Shown one piece after another: positions 34,547 through 42,014 of a DNA stretch of 64,000 nt; position 1 is the stretch's first letter; every line of letters starts with the position of its first letter. Below the pieces are notes generated by a model that worked only from the letters and a program-made list of their open reading frames with translations, was not told the origin of the DNA and ran no database searches. Source of the stretch: DATAEE01 sp963725145. Its GTDB lineage: Bacteria > Acidobacteriota > Vicinamibacteria > Vicinamibacterales > 2-12-FULL-66-21. Made by a program: the position numbers and the translations under genes. The stretch lies in assembly GCA_963725145.1 (NCBI GenBank), contig CAVRXL010000003.1, forward strand, positions 248,001 to 312,000, read 5' to 3'.

Positions 34547-35233
34547 ATGCTGTTACCAACCCTGGCTGGCGTCGTGTTGGCGATAGCCGTTCAGACCCCG
34601 CCGCCCGAGGACGAACCGGCGCGGGTCAGGGCGGTCGGCGTGCCGGACGCTCCTCCGGTCATGACCGTCGGAGCCGGCGAAGTCGTGCTGGAGGTCACGG
34701 TCAGCCCGGAGGGTAACGTCGAGAGAATCGATCGGTTGCGCGCCACGGCGCCTTTCACCGATCTCGTCGCCTCTGCGGTCGAGGCCTGGAAGTTCGTGCC
34801 CGCGAGCATCGTAAAGGCGGGGCGCTCCGAGCCCGTCGAATCGAAGGTCCTCGTCGTCGCGTTCTACCGGCCGCCAGCGATGTATATGGGTGGCACGCTG
34901 GGCGACCCCATCCGGGACGTGGGTCGGCCGTCCGGCGAAGCGCCGTCCGTAGGCAGTTTGCAGGTGCCCCCGTATCCGCCGCGGTCGAAGGGCGATGGGA
35001 CCGTGGTGCTGGAAGTCGAGCTGTTGTCTGGTGGCGGCGTGAACGACGTCAAGGTGCTGCGTTCCGCCGGGGGCTTCGACGAGCCGGCGATCGACGTCGT
35101 CAAGCAGTGGCGGTTCACTCCGCCGAGGGTGGCGGGTCCCGCCCGGATCTACTCCTACGTGATTCTTGGATTCCGAGAGCCGGTCGCGGGACCGACGATT
35201 GACCCGCGGCTCAGGCCCAATCCGATCCCGTAA
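34547..35233 (+). CDS. Exported protein with two TonB C-terminal-like domains
   Basis: A 228-residue protein with an N-terminal hydrophobic signal or anchor (LLPTLAGVVLAIAV). Two similar modules follow: about residues 45-112 (GEVVLEVTVSPEGNVERI ... VEAWKFVPA) and about 148-215 (GTVVLEVELLSGGGVNDV ... VKQWRFTPP). Both have the strand-turn-strand pattern and the WxFxP motif of the TonB_C domain. A duplicated TonB_C without the usual Pro-rich spacer is unusual. A TACACT -10-like box lies about 10 bp before the ATG. It starts 40 bp from the divergent isomerase start. Confidence 0.75.
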   Translation: MLLPTLAGVVLAIAVQTPPPEDEPARVRAVGVPDAPPVMTVGAGEVVLEVTVSPEGNVERIDRLRATAPFTDLVASAVEAWKFVPASIVKAGRSEPVESKVLVVAFYRPPAMYMGGTLGDPIRDVGRPSGEAPSVGSLQVPPYPPRSKGDGTVVLEVELLSGGGVNDVKVLRSAGGFDEPAIDVVKQWRFTPPRVAGPARIYSYVILGFREPVAGPTIDPRLRPNPIP

Positions 35234-35806
35234 TTAACGGATGAACGTGAACTTGCTCTGGCCTGAAAGGCTGCCTTCGAACGGCCAGGGCAGGGCGCCC
35301 GTACGGGGCCGCGCGCGCGCGTAGACACGGACGTAGTACTCGCGGTTGGCCTCGAGCTGCGAGGTCTTGAACAGCGGCAGCTTTTCCAGCCTGGTCAGAA
35401 AATCCCGGACTTCCACCTCGTCATCGGTCACCCGCGTGTCTTCGAGACGGCCGTCAACCGTCCGCGAGATGTTGTGGCGCCGGGAGAGGTTGTCGTACTG
35501 GACGGTGTTGTTGATGACCACGGTTGCGATTTTCCGGTCGATCCAGATGGTCGCTTCCGCCCGAAGTTCGACCGTGTAGGTCACCGTGGTTCGCAGCCCG
35601 CTATAGATTGCCTCTTTGACGTCGTCCGTGAACCCATTGGGCACGTCGAACGACACGAGCACATGGCCCTCGCGCACCAGCGGGGTGATCCGGATGCCGT
35701 CGGCGGCAAGGACAGTGGAGCTGAAGACGACGAGCGCGAGCGCACCCCAGAGGTGGAGCCGTGCCCTCGAACTACGCATGCGCCATGGCCGGTCGGACTT
35801 TAACAC
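35234..35806 (-). CDS. DUF4390-like exported protein
   Basis: A 190-residue protein with an Arg-rich N-terminus and hydrophobic signal (LHLWGALALVVFSSTVLAA, cleaved about residue 36) and a mature beta-rich domain (SFDVPNGFTDDVKEAIYSGL, TVTYTVELRAEATIWID) resembling DUF4390. The GTG start at 35806 has GGAG 8 nt upstream; the internal ATG 35779 lacks a ribosome site. The stop directly abuts the stop of the convergent TonB_C gene. Function of the family is unknown. Confidence 0.65.
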   Translation of the reverse strand: MLKSDRPWRMRSSRARLHLWGALALVVFSSTVLAADGIRITPLVREGHVLVSFDVPNGFTDDVKEAIYSGLRTTVTYTVELRAEATIWIDRKIATVVINNTVQYDNLSRRHNISRTVDGRLEDTRVTDDEVEVRDFLTRLEKLPLFKTSQLEANREYYVRVYARARPRTGALPWPFEGSLSGQSKFTFIR

Positions 35807-35827
35807 GATCCCTGCTCCCTCTCACCT

Positions 35828-36427
35828 CTACCGCAACACGAGCCCCATCGTGAGTCGCCAGAACGACAGCCGCGGCGCCCCGAAGCTCAACCCCGGATTA
35901 TCCGGGTCCGGCGACCCGGTGATATTCCGGAAGTACCTGATGTCCCAGTTCAGGCCGACCGTCTCCGACAGAAAGCCGGTCGCCCCGCCGCCGATGTCGA
36001 TTGTCATCACGTTCAGCGTCAGCGGAAACGCGTCGAACGGGTCATCCCTGCTCACCCGCATCAGGCCTACGCCACCGGCGACATATGGCCGCAGCGTGTA
36101 CTGCGTCATGCGCCGCGGCAGCGCGATGACGACGTTGCCGGTCAGCGTCGTCACGCTGCTGCTGAACACGAGTCGTCCTTCCCTGTCGGCGCCGGTCAGA
36201 AACCCCGGGACGAACCCGAAGTCCGCCTCGAACCCGAACACCTCGCCGATCCCGCTGACGCTTCCACCTATCGACAGGTGGACGTCGTCGGCCGCCTCGT
36301 CGGGATCGATAATCGTCGTCTCTCCGGCAAACGTCAGCCCGAGAAACGGCTTGAACTGCCACTCCTGCGCCGCCGCGCCCGCGGGCCACAGCATGAGTAT
36401 GGCCAGCGCGAGAACCCGGAGTGTCAT
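35828..36427 (-). CDS. Small outer-membrane beta-barrel protein
   Basis: A 199-residue protein with a signal peptide (about 1-20, ending GAAA/Q) and a mature part starting EWQFKPFLGLTFAG typical of OmpW/OmpA-like 8-stranded porin barrels, with alternating strands and an aromatic-rich end (RLSFWRLTMGLVLR). Structural or small-solute role in the outer membrane. The gap to the DUF4390-like gene start is 21 bp on the same strand, so the two probably share a transcript. Confidence 0.75.
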   Translation of the reverse strand: MTLRVLALAILMLWPAGAAAQEWQFKPFLGLTFAGETTIIDPDEAADDVHLSIGGSVSGIGEVFGFEADFGFVPGFLTGADREGRLVFSSSVTTLTGNVVIALPRRMTQYTLRPYVAGGVGLMRVSRDDPFDAFPLTLNVMTIDIGGGATGFLSETVGLNWDIRYFRNITGSPDPDNPGLSFGAPRLSFWRLTMGLVLR

Positions 36428-36451
36428 CGCGAGCCGCCCGCCCCTCTTCCT

Positions 36452-37498
36452 CTAGCTGACGAACAGCCGGAGGAAAAGACGGCCCATCGGTGACGCGTTC
36501 ACATCGCCCGCGGCCAGGGGGAGCGGTACGGCCAGCCCGTCGCTGTTCGCGAGCAGGACCAACGTCAGGCCACGGCCGGGGACTTTGATGATGAGCGACG
36601 ACGACACGTTCTCGGTGACACCAAACTGCCAGACGACCAGCTCGCCGTTGTGCCCCTGGACGAACCACCCGATCCCGTGCGGCAGCGGAAGGCCGGTCGC
36701 GGAGATCGGGTTGCGCCACGCGGCCGCGAGCGTGTCGCCGGTCACGAGCACGGTCTTGCGAAGCGCGAGGTCGAACTCGGCCAGGTCTCGCGCCGTCGAG
36801 ATGAGCCCGCTCGACGCGGTGAGGCCCCCCGCCGTGTACGACGACTTCGTCGGACGCCCTTTCTTGTCCACGGCGTAGGGCGTCGCGAGCCGCGCGAGCA
36901 CGCCCCGGTACCGGTCGACCGTTCGAGTATCGAAAAGGTCGGGCTGCGACACCGCATCCGGGCCGGGCACCGAATCGCGCATCGCGAAGCGATCGAGCGT
37001 ATTCGCGACCGTCTCCCGGAACGAATCGTCGTCGATGCATTCCGGGACGACCGCTGACATCGGAGCCAACCTGTTGGGGCTGTAGTTGAACACCAGACCG
37101 CCAGAACCCATCGATGTGTGCGTCAGGAGCTGCCTGACGGTCGAGTTGGCCTCCGGACTGTTGCGGTCGAAGATCGCGACGCGGTCATCGAGCTCCAGGC
37201 GTCCTTCTTCTACGCACCGCAGCGCGAGCGCGGAGGTGAGCACCTGGGCGAGACCATCGAGATGAAAGGGCGTGTCGGGACGGGTCGCGATCGATCGCTC
37301 GATATCCTGCAGGCCGAAACCGCGCTCCCAGAGGATGCCGTTTTCGCCGACCAGGGCGGCGGCAAGGCCCGGAATGCCCGCCTGCTTTCGCAGCGATTCG
37401 AGATAGTTCTCGAACAGCCCGAACAGCAGCGCGTCGCCGCGGAGCGACACGCTGGCCGTCAGGAGCGCGACCGGGAGGATGAGCAGAATCCGGCGCAT
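36452..37498 (-). CDS. Class C beta-lactamase-like protein lacking the catalytic Ser and Lys
   Basis: A 348-residue exported protein (signal about 1-18) with the penicillin-binding/beta-lactamase fold of serine hydrolases (IPGLAAALVGENGILWERGFG, FHLDGLAQVLTSAL, VRQLLTHTSMGSGGLVFNYSP, LISTARDLAEFDLAL). In active family members the FxxxSxxK motif supplies nucleophile and base; here the same place reads FHLDGLAQ (about residues 78-85), so Ser is Gly and Lys is Gln. The second motif is shifted (NYSPN). It is therefore probably a non-catalytic binding protein. ATG 37498 starts a clean signal peptide. Confidence 0.75.
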   Translation of the reverse strand: MRRILLILPVALLTASVSLRGDALLFGLFENYLESLRKQAGIPGLAAALVGENGILWERGFGLQDIERSIATRPDTPFHLDGLAQVLTSALALRCVEEGRLELDDRVAIFDRNSPEANSTVRQLLTHTSMGSGGLVFNYSPNRLAPMSAVVPECIDDDSFRETVANTLDRFAMRDSVPGPDAVSQPDLFDTRTVDRYRGVLARLATPYAVDKKGRPTKSSYTAGGLTASSGLISTARDLAEFDLALRKTVLVTGDTLAAAWRNPISATGLPLPHGIGWFVQGHNGELVVWQFGVTENVSSSLIIKVPGRGLTLVLLANSDGLAVPLPLAAGDVNASPMGRLFLRLFVS

Positions 37499-37607
37499 TA
37501 GCTGGGTAGACGCCCCGGGGAAGCCAACCCACATGATACGTCGTCGGACCGTCTTCCCGCTAATGCATTCAGCGTCAATCGATTGGCGCGCGGATGACGC
37601 TCCATGG

Positions 37608-37637
37608 ACCGTGCACGACCGTGCATAACCGTGCATG
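37608..37637. repeat. Three tandem 10-bp repeats upstream of the beta-lactamase-like gene
   Basis: Three copies of ACCGTGCA(C/T)(G/A) in phase at 10-bp spacing (ACCGTGCACG, ACCGTGCATA, ACCGTGCATG), one helical turn each. They lie 110-140 bp upstream of the ATG on the minus strand, in the gap between this gene and fdhD. A regulator-binding role is possible; no protein can be named. Confidence 0.5.
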
Positions 37638-37659
37638 GCCGCGACACACGGTGTTGGCG

Positions 37660-38472
37660 TCAGGCGATGATTCGGTGCCCGTGCGTGTACACGTTGAACC
37701 CGCCGTCGCGCACAAAACCGAGCAGCGTGATGCCGGCTGTTTCCGCGAGGTCGATGGCCAGGCTGGACGGCGCGGAGACGGCGGCGATAATCGGAATCCC
37801 CGCGAGGAAGGCCTTCTGAACGATCTCGAACGACGAGCGACCGCTCACGACAAGCACACGGTCGGCGCATGGAAGGCGCGCGGCGAGGAAGAGGCGGCCG
37901 ACGACCTTGTCCACCGCGTTGTGACGGCCGATGTCCTCCGCGATCGCATCGCAGCCGCCGTCAGCCGAGAAGATTCCCGCGGCGTGGAGCCCGCCCGTTT
38001 CCTCGAAGGCCGCCTGCCGGACGCGCAACCGCGACGGCAGCGTCGCGGCGCGCTCGCGCGGCAGCGTCAGGGGCGCATCCACGTAGGGCGCTTCGACCTG
38101 GAGCGATTCGATCGTGACGCGGCCGCACAGTCCACAGGACGCGTTTGCCACGACCTTGCGCCGCTCGCCGAGCCGTTCCTCCGCCGCCTGACGCGCCCCG
38201 GGCGCGAGCGTGACGTCCACGACGTTGGAGCGATCCGGGTGCGACGGATCGATGCAGGGCTCAATGCCCGCAATGTCCCCCGGGCCGCAGACGATCCGCT
38301 CGGACACCAGGAAGCCGGCGATCAGGTGACGATCGTCGCCGGGCGTCCGCATGAGCACCGCGAACGGCTCGCGGTCGACGCGGACCTGCAGCGGCTCCTC
38401 GATGGCCGCGGCGTCGACCAGGCGCTCGCGGGCGCCGTCGCGCACCCGCTCGACGGAAACGGCTCGGCTCAC
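37660..38472 (-). CDS. fdhD: FdhD, sulfurtransferase for formate dehydrogenase maturation
   Basis: A 270-residue protein. The CxxC that carries the persulfide is at residues 113-116 (ASCGLCGRV). Other family motifs: DREPFAVLMRTPGDD, IAGFLVSERI, GGLHAAGIFSADG, DIGRHNAVDKV and SGRSSFEIVQKA. FdhD moves sulfur from IscS to the Mo-bis-MGD cofactor of formate dehydrogenase. The GTG start overlaps the RidA-gene stop by 4 bp (GTGA). No formate dehydrogenase gene is in the window. Confidence 0.95.
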   Translation of the reverse strand: MSRAVSVERVRDGARERLVDAAAIEEPLQVRVDREPFAVLMRTPGDDRHLIAGFLVSERIVCGPGDIAGIEPCIDPSHPDRSNVVDVTLAPGARQAAEERLGERRKVVANASCGLCGRVTIESLQVEAPYVDAPLTLPRERAATLPSRLRVRQAAFEETGGLHAAGIFSADGGCDAIAEDIGRHNAVDKVVGRLFLAARLPCADRVLVVSGRSSFEIVQKAFLAGIPIIAAVSAPSSLAIDLAETAGITLLGFVRDGGFNVYTHGHRIIA

Positions 38473-39653
38473 GGCTTCACCGCGGTGAACATGATCTCGA
38501 CGAGCCCGTCCGGCGCGACGAGGCCGGCGCCGACGGTCGCGCGCGCCGGGAACGCGTCGCGGAACATCTCGCGGTACGCCTCGTTCATGCCCGCGAAGTC
38601 GGCCAGCTTCGGCAGATAGACGATGCCGTCCACGACGTCCGAGGGTGCGAAGCCCGCCGCCTCCATCGTCTTTCTGAGCCGCGCGAGCGTCTCGCGCGTC
38701 TGCGCGCGTACGTCGCCGCGTGTGGCCTCCGTGTTGCCGAGCATGCCCGAAAGATACAGACGCTGTCCGGACAGAATGGCAGGGCTCAGGTTCGGATTCG
38801 GCGTGCGGCCGTCGGTGATGGCCTTGCGCGGCGCCGTGGAAGCCGTGAAGGTGATCTCGACACGAAGGTCCGGCGCCATCAGGCCGGCGATGACGGTCGC
38901 CCGCGCCGGCGGGTCCTTCGGAAACTTCGTCCGGTAGGCGGCGTTCATCTCCTGAAACGCTCCGCCGTCGGTGATGAAGACGCGCGCCGACACGACGTTC
39001 TCGAACCCCATCCCGCCCGCGCGCAGGATCTCTTCTGCATTCTTCAGCACGGCGTTCGTCTGCGCGGTCATGTCCCCTTCGATCCGCGCGTTCGTGCGAG
39101 GATCGCGCGCGACGAGCCCCGCCAGGAACATCGTGTCGCCGGCCTTCACCGCGTAGTTGTACGGATTCTGCGACGTCTGCCACCCCTCGGGATGGATGGT
39201 CTTCCGATCGCCGCCCTTCGGGACCGCGATCGCCGACATCTCCACGAGGCCGCCCAACAGCAGGTCGGTGACGACCGTCGTGCGCGCCGGCGGATCGGCG
39301 GTGAAGTAGGTCTTGTACACCTCGTTCATCGCCGCGAAGTCTTCGGCCCGCTTGAGGTAGACCTGCACGGACACGACGTCGGCGAGACTCGAGCCGCCCG
39401 CGTCGAGTACCTGGCGGATGCGGTCGAGGACGCCTTTGACCTGCGCGCGCACATCATCTCCGACGACCTTGCCTTCCGCGTCGGTCGATATCACGCCCGC
39501 AACATAAATCAACCCGCCTGCCTTGACCGCGGGGCTGAACGGAAACGGCAGATCCGGACCCACCTTGATGATCTCCTTCCCCGTCGGCTGCGGCGACGAC
39601 AGCCCTGCGACGGCACCGATTACGATGAGCAGCGGTACGAGTAACGTCTTCAC
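38469..39653 (-). CDS. Exported protein with three fused RidA (YjgF) domains
   Basis: A 394-residue protein: signal peptide (about 1-19), then three RidA-type domains at about 25-145, 150-270 and 275-392. Each keeps the family's anion-binding Arg and active-site Glu: R124/E138 (PPARTTV, LVEMSAIA), R251/E266 (PPARATV, RVEITFTA), R371/E386 (FPARATV, LVEIMFTA), with spacing close to the 15 residues known for RidA. Ordinary RidA is a cytoplasmic homotrimer of about 130-residue chains with active sites between subunits, so one chain here may fold as a built-in trimer. Normal RidA hydrolyses enamine/imine intermediates; the export signal makes a periplasmic role necessary. The stop overlaps fdhD. 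Confidence 0.9.
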   Translation of the reverse strand: MKTLLVPLLIVIGAVAGLSSPQPTGKEIIKVGPDLPFPFSPAVKAGGLIYVAGVISTDAEGKVVGDDVRAQVKGVLDRIRQVLDAGGSSLADVVSVQVYLKRAEDFAAMNEVYKTYFTADPPARTTVVTDLLLGGLVEMSAIAVPKGGDRKTIHPEGWQTSQNPYNYAVKAGDTMFLAGLVARDPRTNARIEGDMTAQTNAVLKNAEEILRAGGMGFENVVSARVFITDGGAFQEMNAAYRTKFPKDPPARATVIAGLMAPDLRVEITFTASTAPRKAITDGRTPNPNLSPAILSGQRLYLSGMLGNTEATRGDVRAQTRETLARLRKTMEAAGFAPSDVVDGIVYLPKLADFAGMNEAYREMFRDAFPARATVGAGLVAPDGLVEIMFTAVKP

Positions 39654-39679
39654 GCGGGAAGTATACCGCCCGGCACGGC

Positions 39680-39704
39680 GTAGGCCCGACCTTTCAGGTC
39701 GGGC
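39680..39704. repeat. GTAG hairpin element
   Basis: GTAG at 39680-39683, then arms GCCCGACCT and AGGTCGGGC around TTC. It lies in the 110-bp gap between the RidA start and the haem-binding gene stop. Confidence 0.8.
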
Positions 39705-39742
39705 GTGCGTGGATCAGCCGGGCGTCGGGATGATCCGCACAC

Positions 39743-39766
39743 GCCCGGCCCAAAGGGCCGGGCCTA
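39743..39766. repeat. GTAG hairpin element containing a gene stop codon
   Basis: Arms GCCCGGCCC and GGGCCGGGC around AAA. On the minus strand it begins with GTAG, and this TAG (39764-39766) is the stop codon of the haem-binding gene. Confidence 0.8.
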
Positions 39767-40210
39767 CTCCGCCGGAGCGCTCAGCGAACAGAGCGCATCG
39801 ATGTCCGCTTGCGATAGCCGCGCGTTCCAATGGATCCAGGTGTAGCTCGGGAGCGGCATCGTCTTGTCCCGCGCCTGTTTGCAGATGCCGTCGACGAGCT
39901 CGCGCCGCCGATCCGGTTGATACGACGACCACTCGGAGAAGTTGAGGTGGCTGCGGCCGTGGTTGACGTGGTCGATCACGAACCACGAGACAGGCGCGAC
40001 GTTGCTGTACCACGGCCATTCGGTCCGGTTGGAGTGGCAGTCGCGGCAGGCCCGCTGGAGGACGGCGCCTGCGGCCGCCGGCACGTCCATCATCCCCGCG
40101 ATCGTCCGTGCATCGTCCACGGGAGGATTGGTTCGCTCGATGCGTACCGCCTGGGCGCCCACGAGCGCGATGATGAAAAAGATCGCGACGTACTTGAGGA
40201 AGCGGCGCAT
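39764..40210 (-). CDS. Haem_bd-domain c-type cytochrome-like protein
   Basis: A 148-residue protein with an N-terminal membrane anchor or signal (KYVAIFFIIALVGAQAV) and a CxxCH haem motif (CRDCH, residues 55-59) in the Haem_bd family context (SNRTEWPWYSNVAPVSW, DHVNHGRSHLNFSEW, PLPSYTWIHWNARLS). Covalent haem c would be attached in the periplasm. Typical size for the family. Its stop codon is supplied by a hairpin repeat. It could carry electrons from the periplasmic sugar dehydrogenase, but no link is shown. Confidence 0.88.
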   Translation of the reverse strand: MRRFLKYVAIFFIIALVGAQAVRIERTNPPVDDARTIAGMMDVPAAAGAVLQRACRDCHSNRTEWPWYSNVAPVSWFVIDHVNHGRSHLNFSEWSSYQPDRRRELVDGICKQARDKTMPLPSYTWIHWNARLSQADIDALCSLSAPAE

Positions 40211-40246
40211 CTCATCTCCTGTCAGCGACCGGGCCTACTCCGAGCG

Positions 40247-41368
40247 TTACCGGATGCGCGGCCATGGTGCTTTCCAGATCCGCCACCAGGATGCGGACTG
40301 CAGACCCAGCTCGTTCCACCACTGATCCAGCATCCGCCGGTTGCCGCGCGCGACGCCGTCGCGGGTGACGCCGGCGGGCGGCGGGACCAGCTCGGCCAGC
40401 CGGTCGTACACGCGCCCGACGTCCGCGGCCTCGACGCGCGTGAGGAGATGCCACAAGCTGAGCGCGTCGGTTCGCCGCGCCGCATGGAGCGCGACGTCTA
40501 CGGCGGCGCGTTTCGCCGGCGCGTCGCCGAAGTCGATGGCCGTCAACGCGTCGACGAGCACCATGGGCGCGTTCTCGAAGTGCGGCGTCCCCGGCCCCAC
40601 GCCCGGGCGCGTCCGGCACATCGCCTGCTCTGGAATGAAGGACTCCCGTCCCTCGAACTCGAAGCCGACCCATCCATGCAGCACGCGCAGCAGGCCGGCG
40701 CCGTGGGAATCGACGTCGAGGGTGTAGGCGCAGCCCAGATCGACGGCGACCGCCGACGGCGTCTCGACGAAGAAGAACCGCGGAGGGGCCCAGATCGTCG
40801 CCTGGATCCGTCCTTCGGCCAGCGACAGCCTGTGCTCCCCCGCGCGCGCGCCAACCATCTGCACCCGCGTGTTCGACTCGACGTCGACCCGGCCGATCGC
40901 GCCGACCTCTATCGTTGCGCGCGACGTCGCGTCGGTCTCGAGCCACTGTCCGGGACGCAGGCGGCCGTGTTTCTCGATCGCGCCGCCGGCCACGCGAGGC
41001 GCGCCCGCGGCGGCCGCGACCGCGTAGCCGGCCCGCCCGGCGCCGGCGGCGTACCACGCGGCGAGGCCCACGAGCGTCACGACGGCGGCGGCCGTGGCGA
41101 GCGGAAGAACAATGGATGCGACGCTCCGCCGGCTCGGCGGTACACGTGACACATGGAGGGGCCGGTCTTCAGGGACACGTGACGCATGGAGGGGCCGGTC
41201 TTCAGGGACACGTGACACATGGAGGGGCCGGTCTTCAGACCGGCCCATGAGATCCGGCAGCGGCGGCAGCGGAGCCCGGTACGATCGCAGCGCTCGCTCG
41301 AGACGCTGGACCTCGGGATCCGGCTCGCCGGATCCATCCCACAAATAGTCGTCGGGCTTGTCAGTCAT
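40247..41368 (-). CDS. FecR-like anti-sigma/sensor protein with repeat-derived linker
   Basis: A 373-residue inner-membrane protein: short cytoplasmic N-terminus (about 75 residues), membrane helix (SVASIVLPLATAAAVVTLVG), and a periplasmic FecR-like domain (RPGQWLETDATSRATIEVG, ASVAVDLGCAYTLDVD-type segments, GLLRVLHGWVGFE). It should bind and inhibit the ECF sigma factor encoded just upstream. The N-terminal linker contains three 11-residue copies of EDRPLH(V/A)SRVP made by a 33-bp tandem DNA repeat derived from a GGAGG hairpin element. ATG 41368 is used; the sigma stop is 1 bp before it. Confidence 0.85.
   Translation of the reverse strand: MTDKPDDYLWDGSGEPDPEVQRLERALRSYRAPLPPLPDLMGRSEDRPLHVSRVPEDRPLHASRVPEDRPLHVSRVPPSRRSVASIVLPLATAAAVVTLVGLAAWYAAGAGRAGYAVAAAAGAPRVAGGAIEKHGRLRPGQWLETDATSRATIEVGAIGRVDVESNTRVQMVGARAGEHRLSLAEGRIQATIWAPPRFFFVETPSAVAVDLGCAYTLDVDSHGAGLLRVLHGWVGFEFEGRESFIPEQAMCRTRPGVGPGTPHFENAPMVLVDALTAIDFGDAPAKRAAVDVALHAARRTDALSLWHLLTRVEAADVGRVYDRLAELVPPPAGVTRDGVARGNRRMLDQWWNELGLQSASWWRIWKAPWPRIR
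41141..41239. repeat. 33-bp tandem repeat inside the FecR-like gene
   Basis: Three units at 41141-41173, 41174-41206 and 41207-41239, differing at one or two bases. Each contains CACGTGAC and GGAGGGGCCGGTCTTCAG; the last unit continues into a full hairpin (GGGCCGGTC / GACCGGCCC around TTCA, 41225-41246). 33 bp keeps the frame, adding 11 residues each. Confidence 0.85.
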
Positions 41369-41369
41369 C

Positions 41370-41975
41370 TCATCCACGGTCCGTCAACGCCGTCCGCAGC
41401 AGCTTCATACCCCGGTGAAGATTCACGCGCACCGAGGCCGGAGTGAGCCCGGTGCGGATCGCAATTTCCGGCCCGCTCATTCCCTCGACCAGACGCAGCA
41501 CGAGCGTTTCGCGGTACGCGTCGGGCAGCGATCGAATCGCCTCGAGCGCCGCCTGCGCGTCGAGGCCGGCGCCCGCGGTCGACTCGCCGCCGAGCGTCCG
41601 ATCATCCGCCAGGCTGTCGGGCAATTCGACGGTTTCGGGGGCGCGGCGCAAGTAATCGGTCGCGCGGTTGCGCGCGATCATCGCCAGCCAGCCGCCGAAC
41701 GCCGCGGGGTCCCGCAGCGACGGCAGCCGCCGCCAGGCGGCCAGAAAGACCTCCTGAAGCAGATCCGCCACGTCGTTTCGGGGGACGCGGGCGAGCAGGA
41801 TGCCGTGCACCATGCGTCCGTACCTCTCGTACAGCGCTGTGAACGCTTCGGCGTCACCATCCGCCGCCGCGCGCACGATCACCGCGTCCACCGCGGCCGG
41901 AGCTTCGGCCACCTGATCTGAAGGACGGGCCGGGCCGCCCCCCGTTAACAGGCGAAGACTGGGATTAGAATCCAC
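41370..41975 (-). CDS. ECF-type RNA polymerase sigma factor
   Basis: A 201-residue sigma-70 family factor. Region 2 (ADGDAEAFTALYERYGRMVHG ... DVADLLQEVFLAAWRRLPSL, FGGWLAMIARNRATDYLRR) and region 4 (LPDAYRETLVLRLVEGMSGPEI, TGLTPASVRVNLHRGMKLLR) are both present. It should direct envelope-stress or signal-specific promoters under control of the downstream FecR-like protein. The GTG start (41975) lacks a clear ribosome site. The amidase gene starts divergently 39 bp away. Confidence 0.9.
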   Translation of the reverse strand: MDSNPSLRLLTGGGPARPSDQVAEAPAAVDAVIVRAAADGDAEAFTALYERYGRMVHGILLARVPRNDVADLLQEVFLAAWRRLPSLRDPAAFGGWLAMIARNRATDYLRRAPETVELPDSLADDRTLGGESTAGAGLDAQAALEAIRSLPDAYRETLVLRLVEGMSGPEIAIRTGLTPASVRVNLHRGMKLLRTALTDRG

Positions 41976-42014
41976 GCCCAATGCGCACTGATTGTAGTGA
42001 GGGAGGAGCCTGAC

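Noticed and set aside
37499..37870. Longer N-terminus for the beta-lactamase-like gene
   Set aside because: The extra 124 codons are Arg/Cys/His-rich and lie over the 10-bp repeats; ATG 37498 begins a normal signal peptide.
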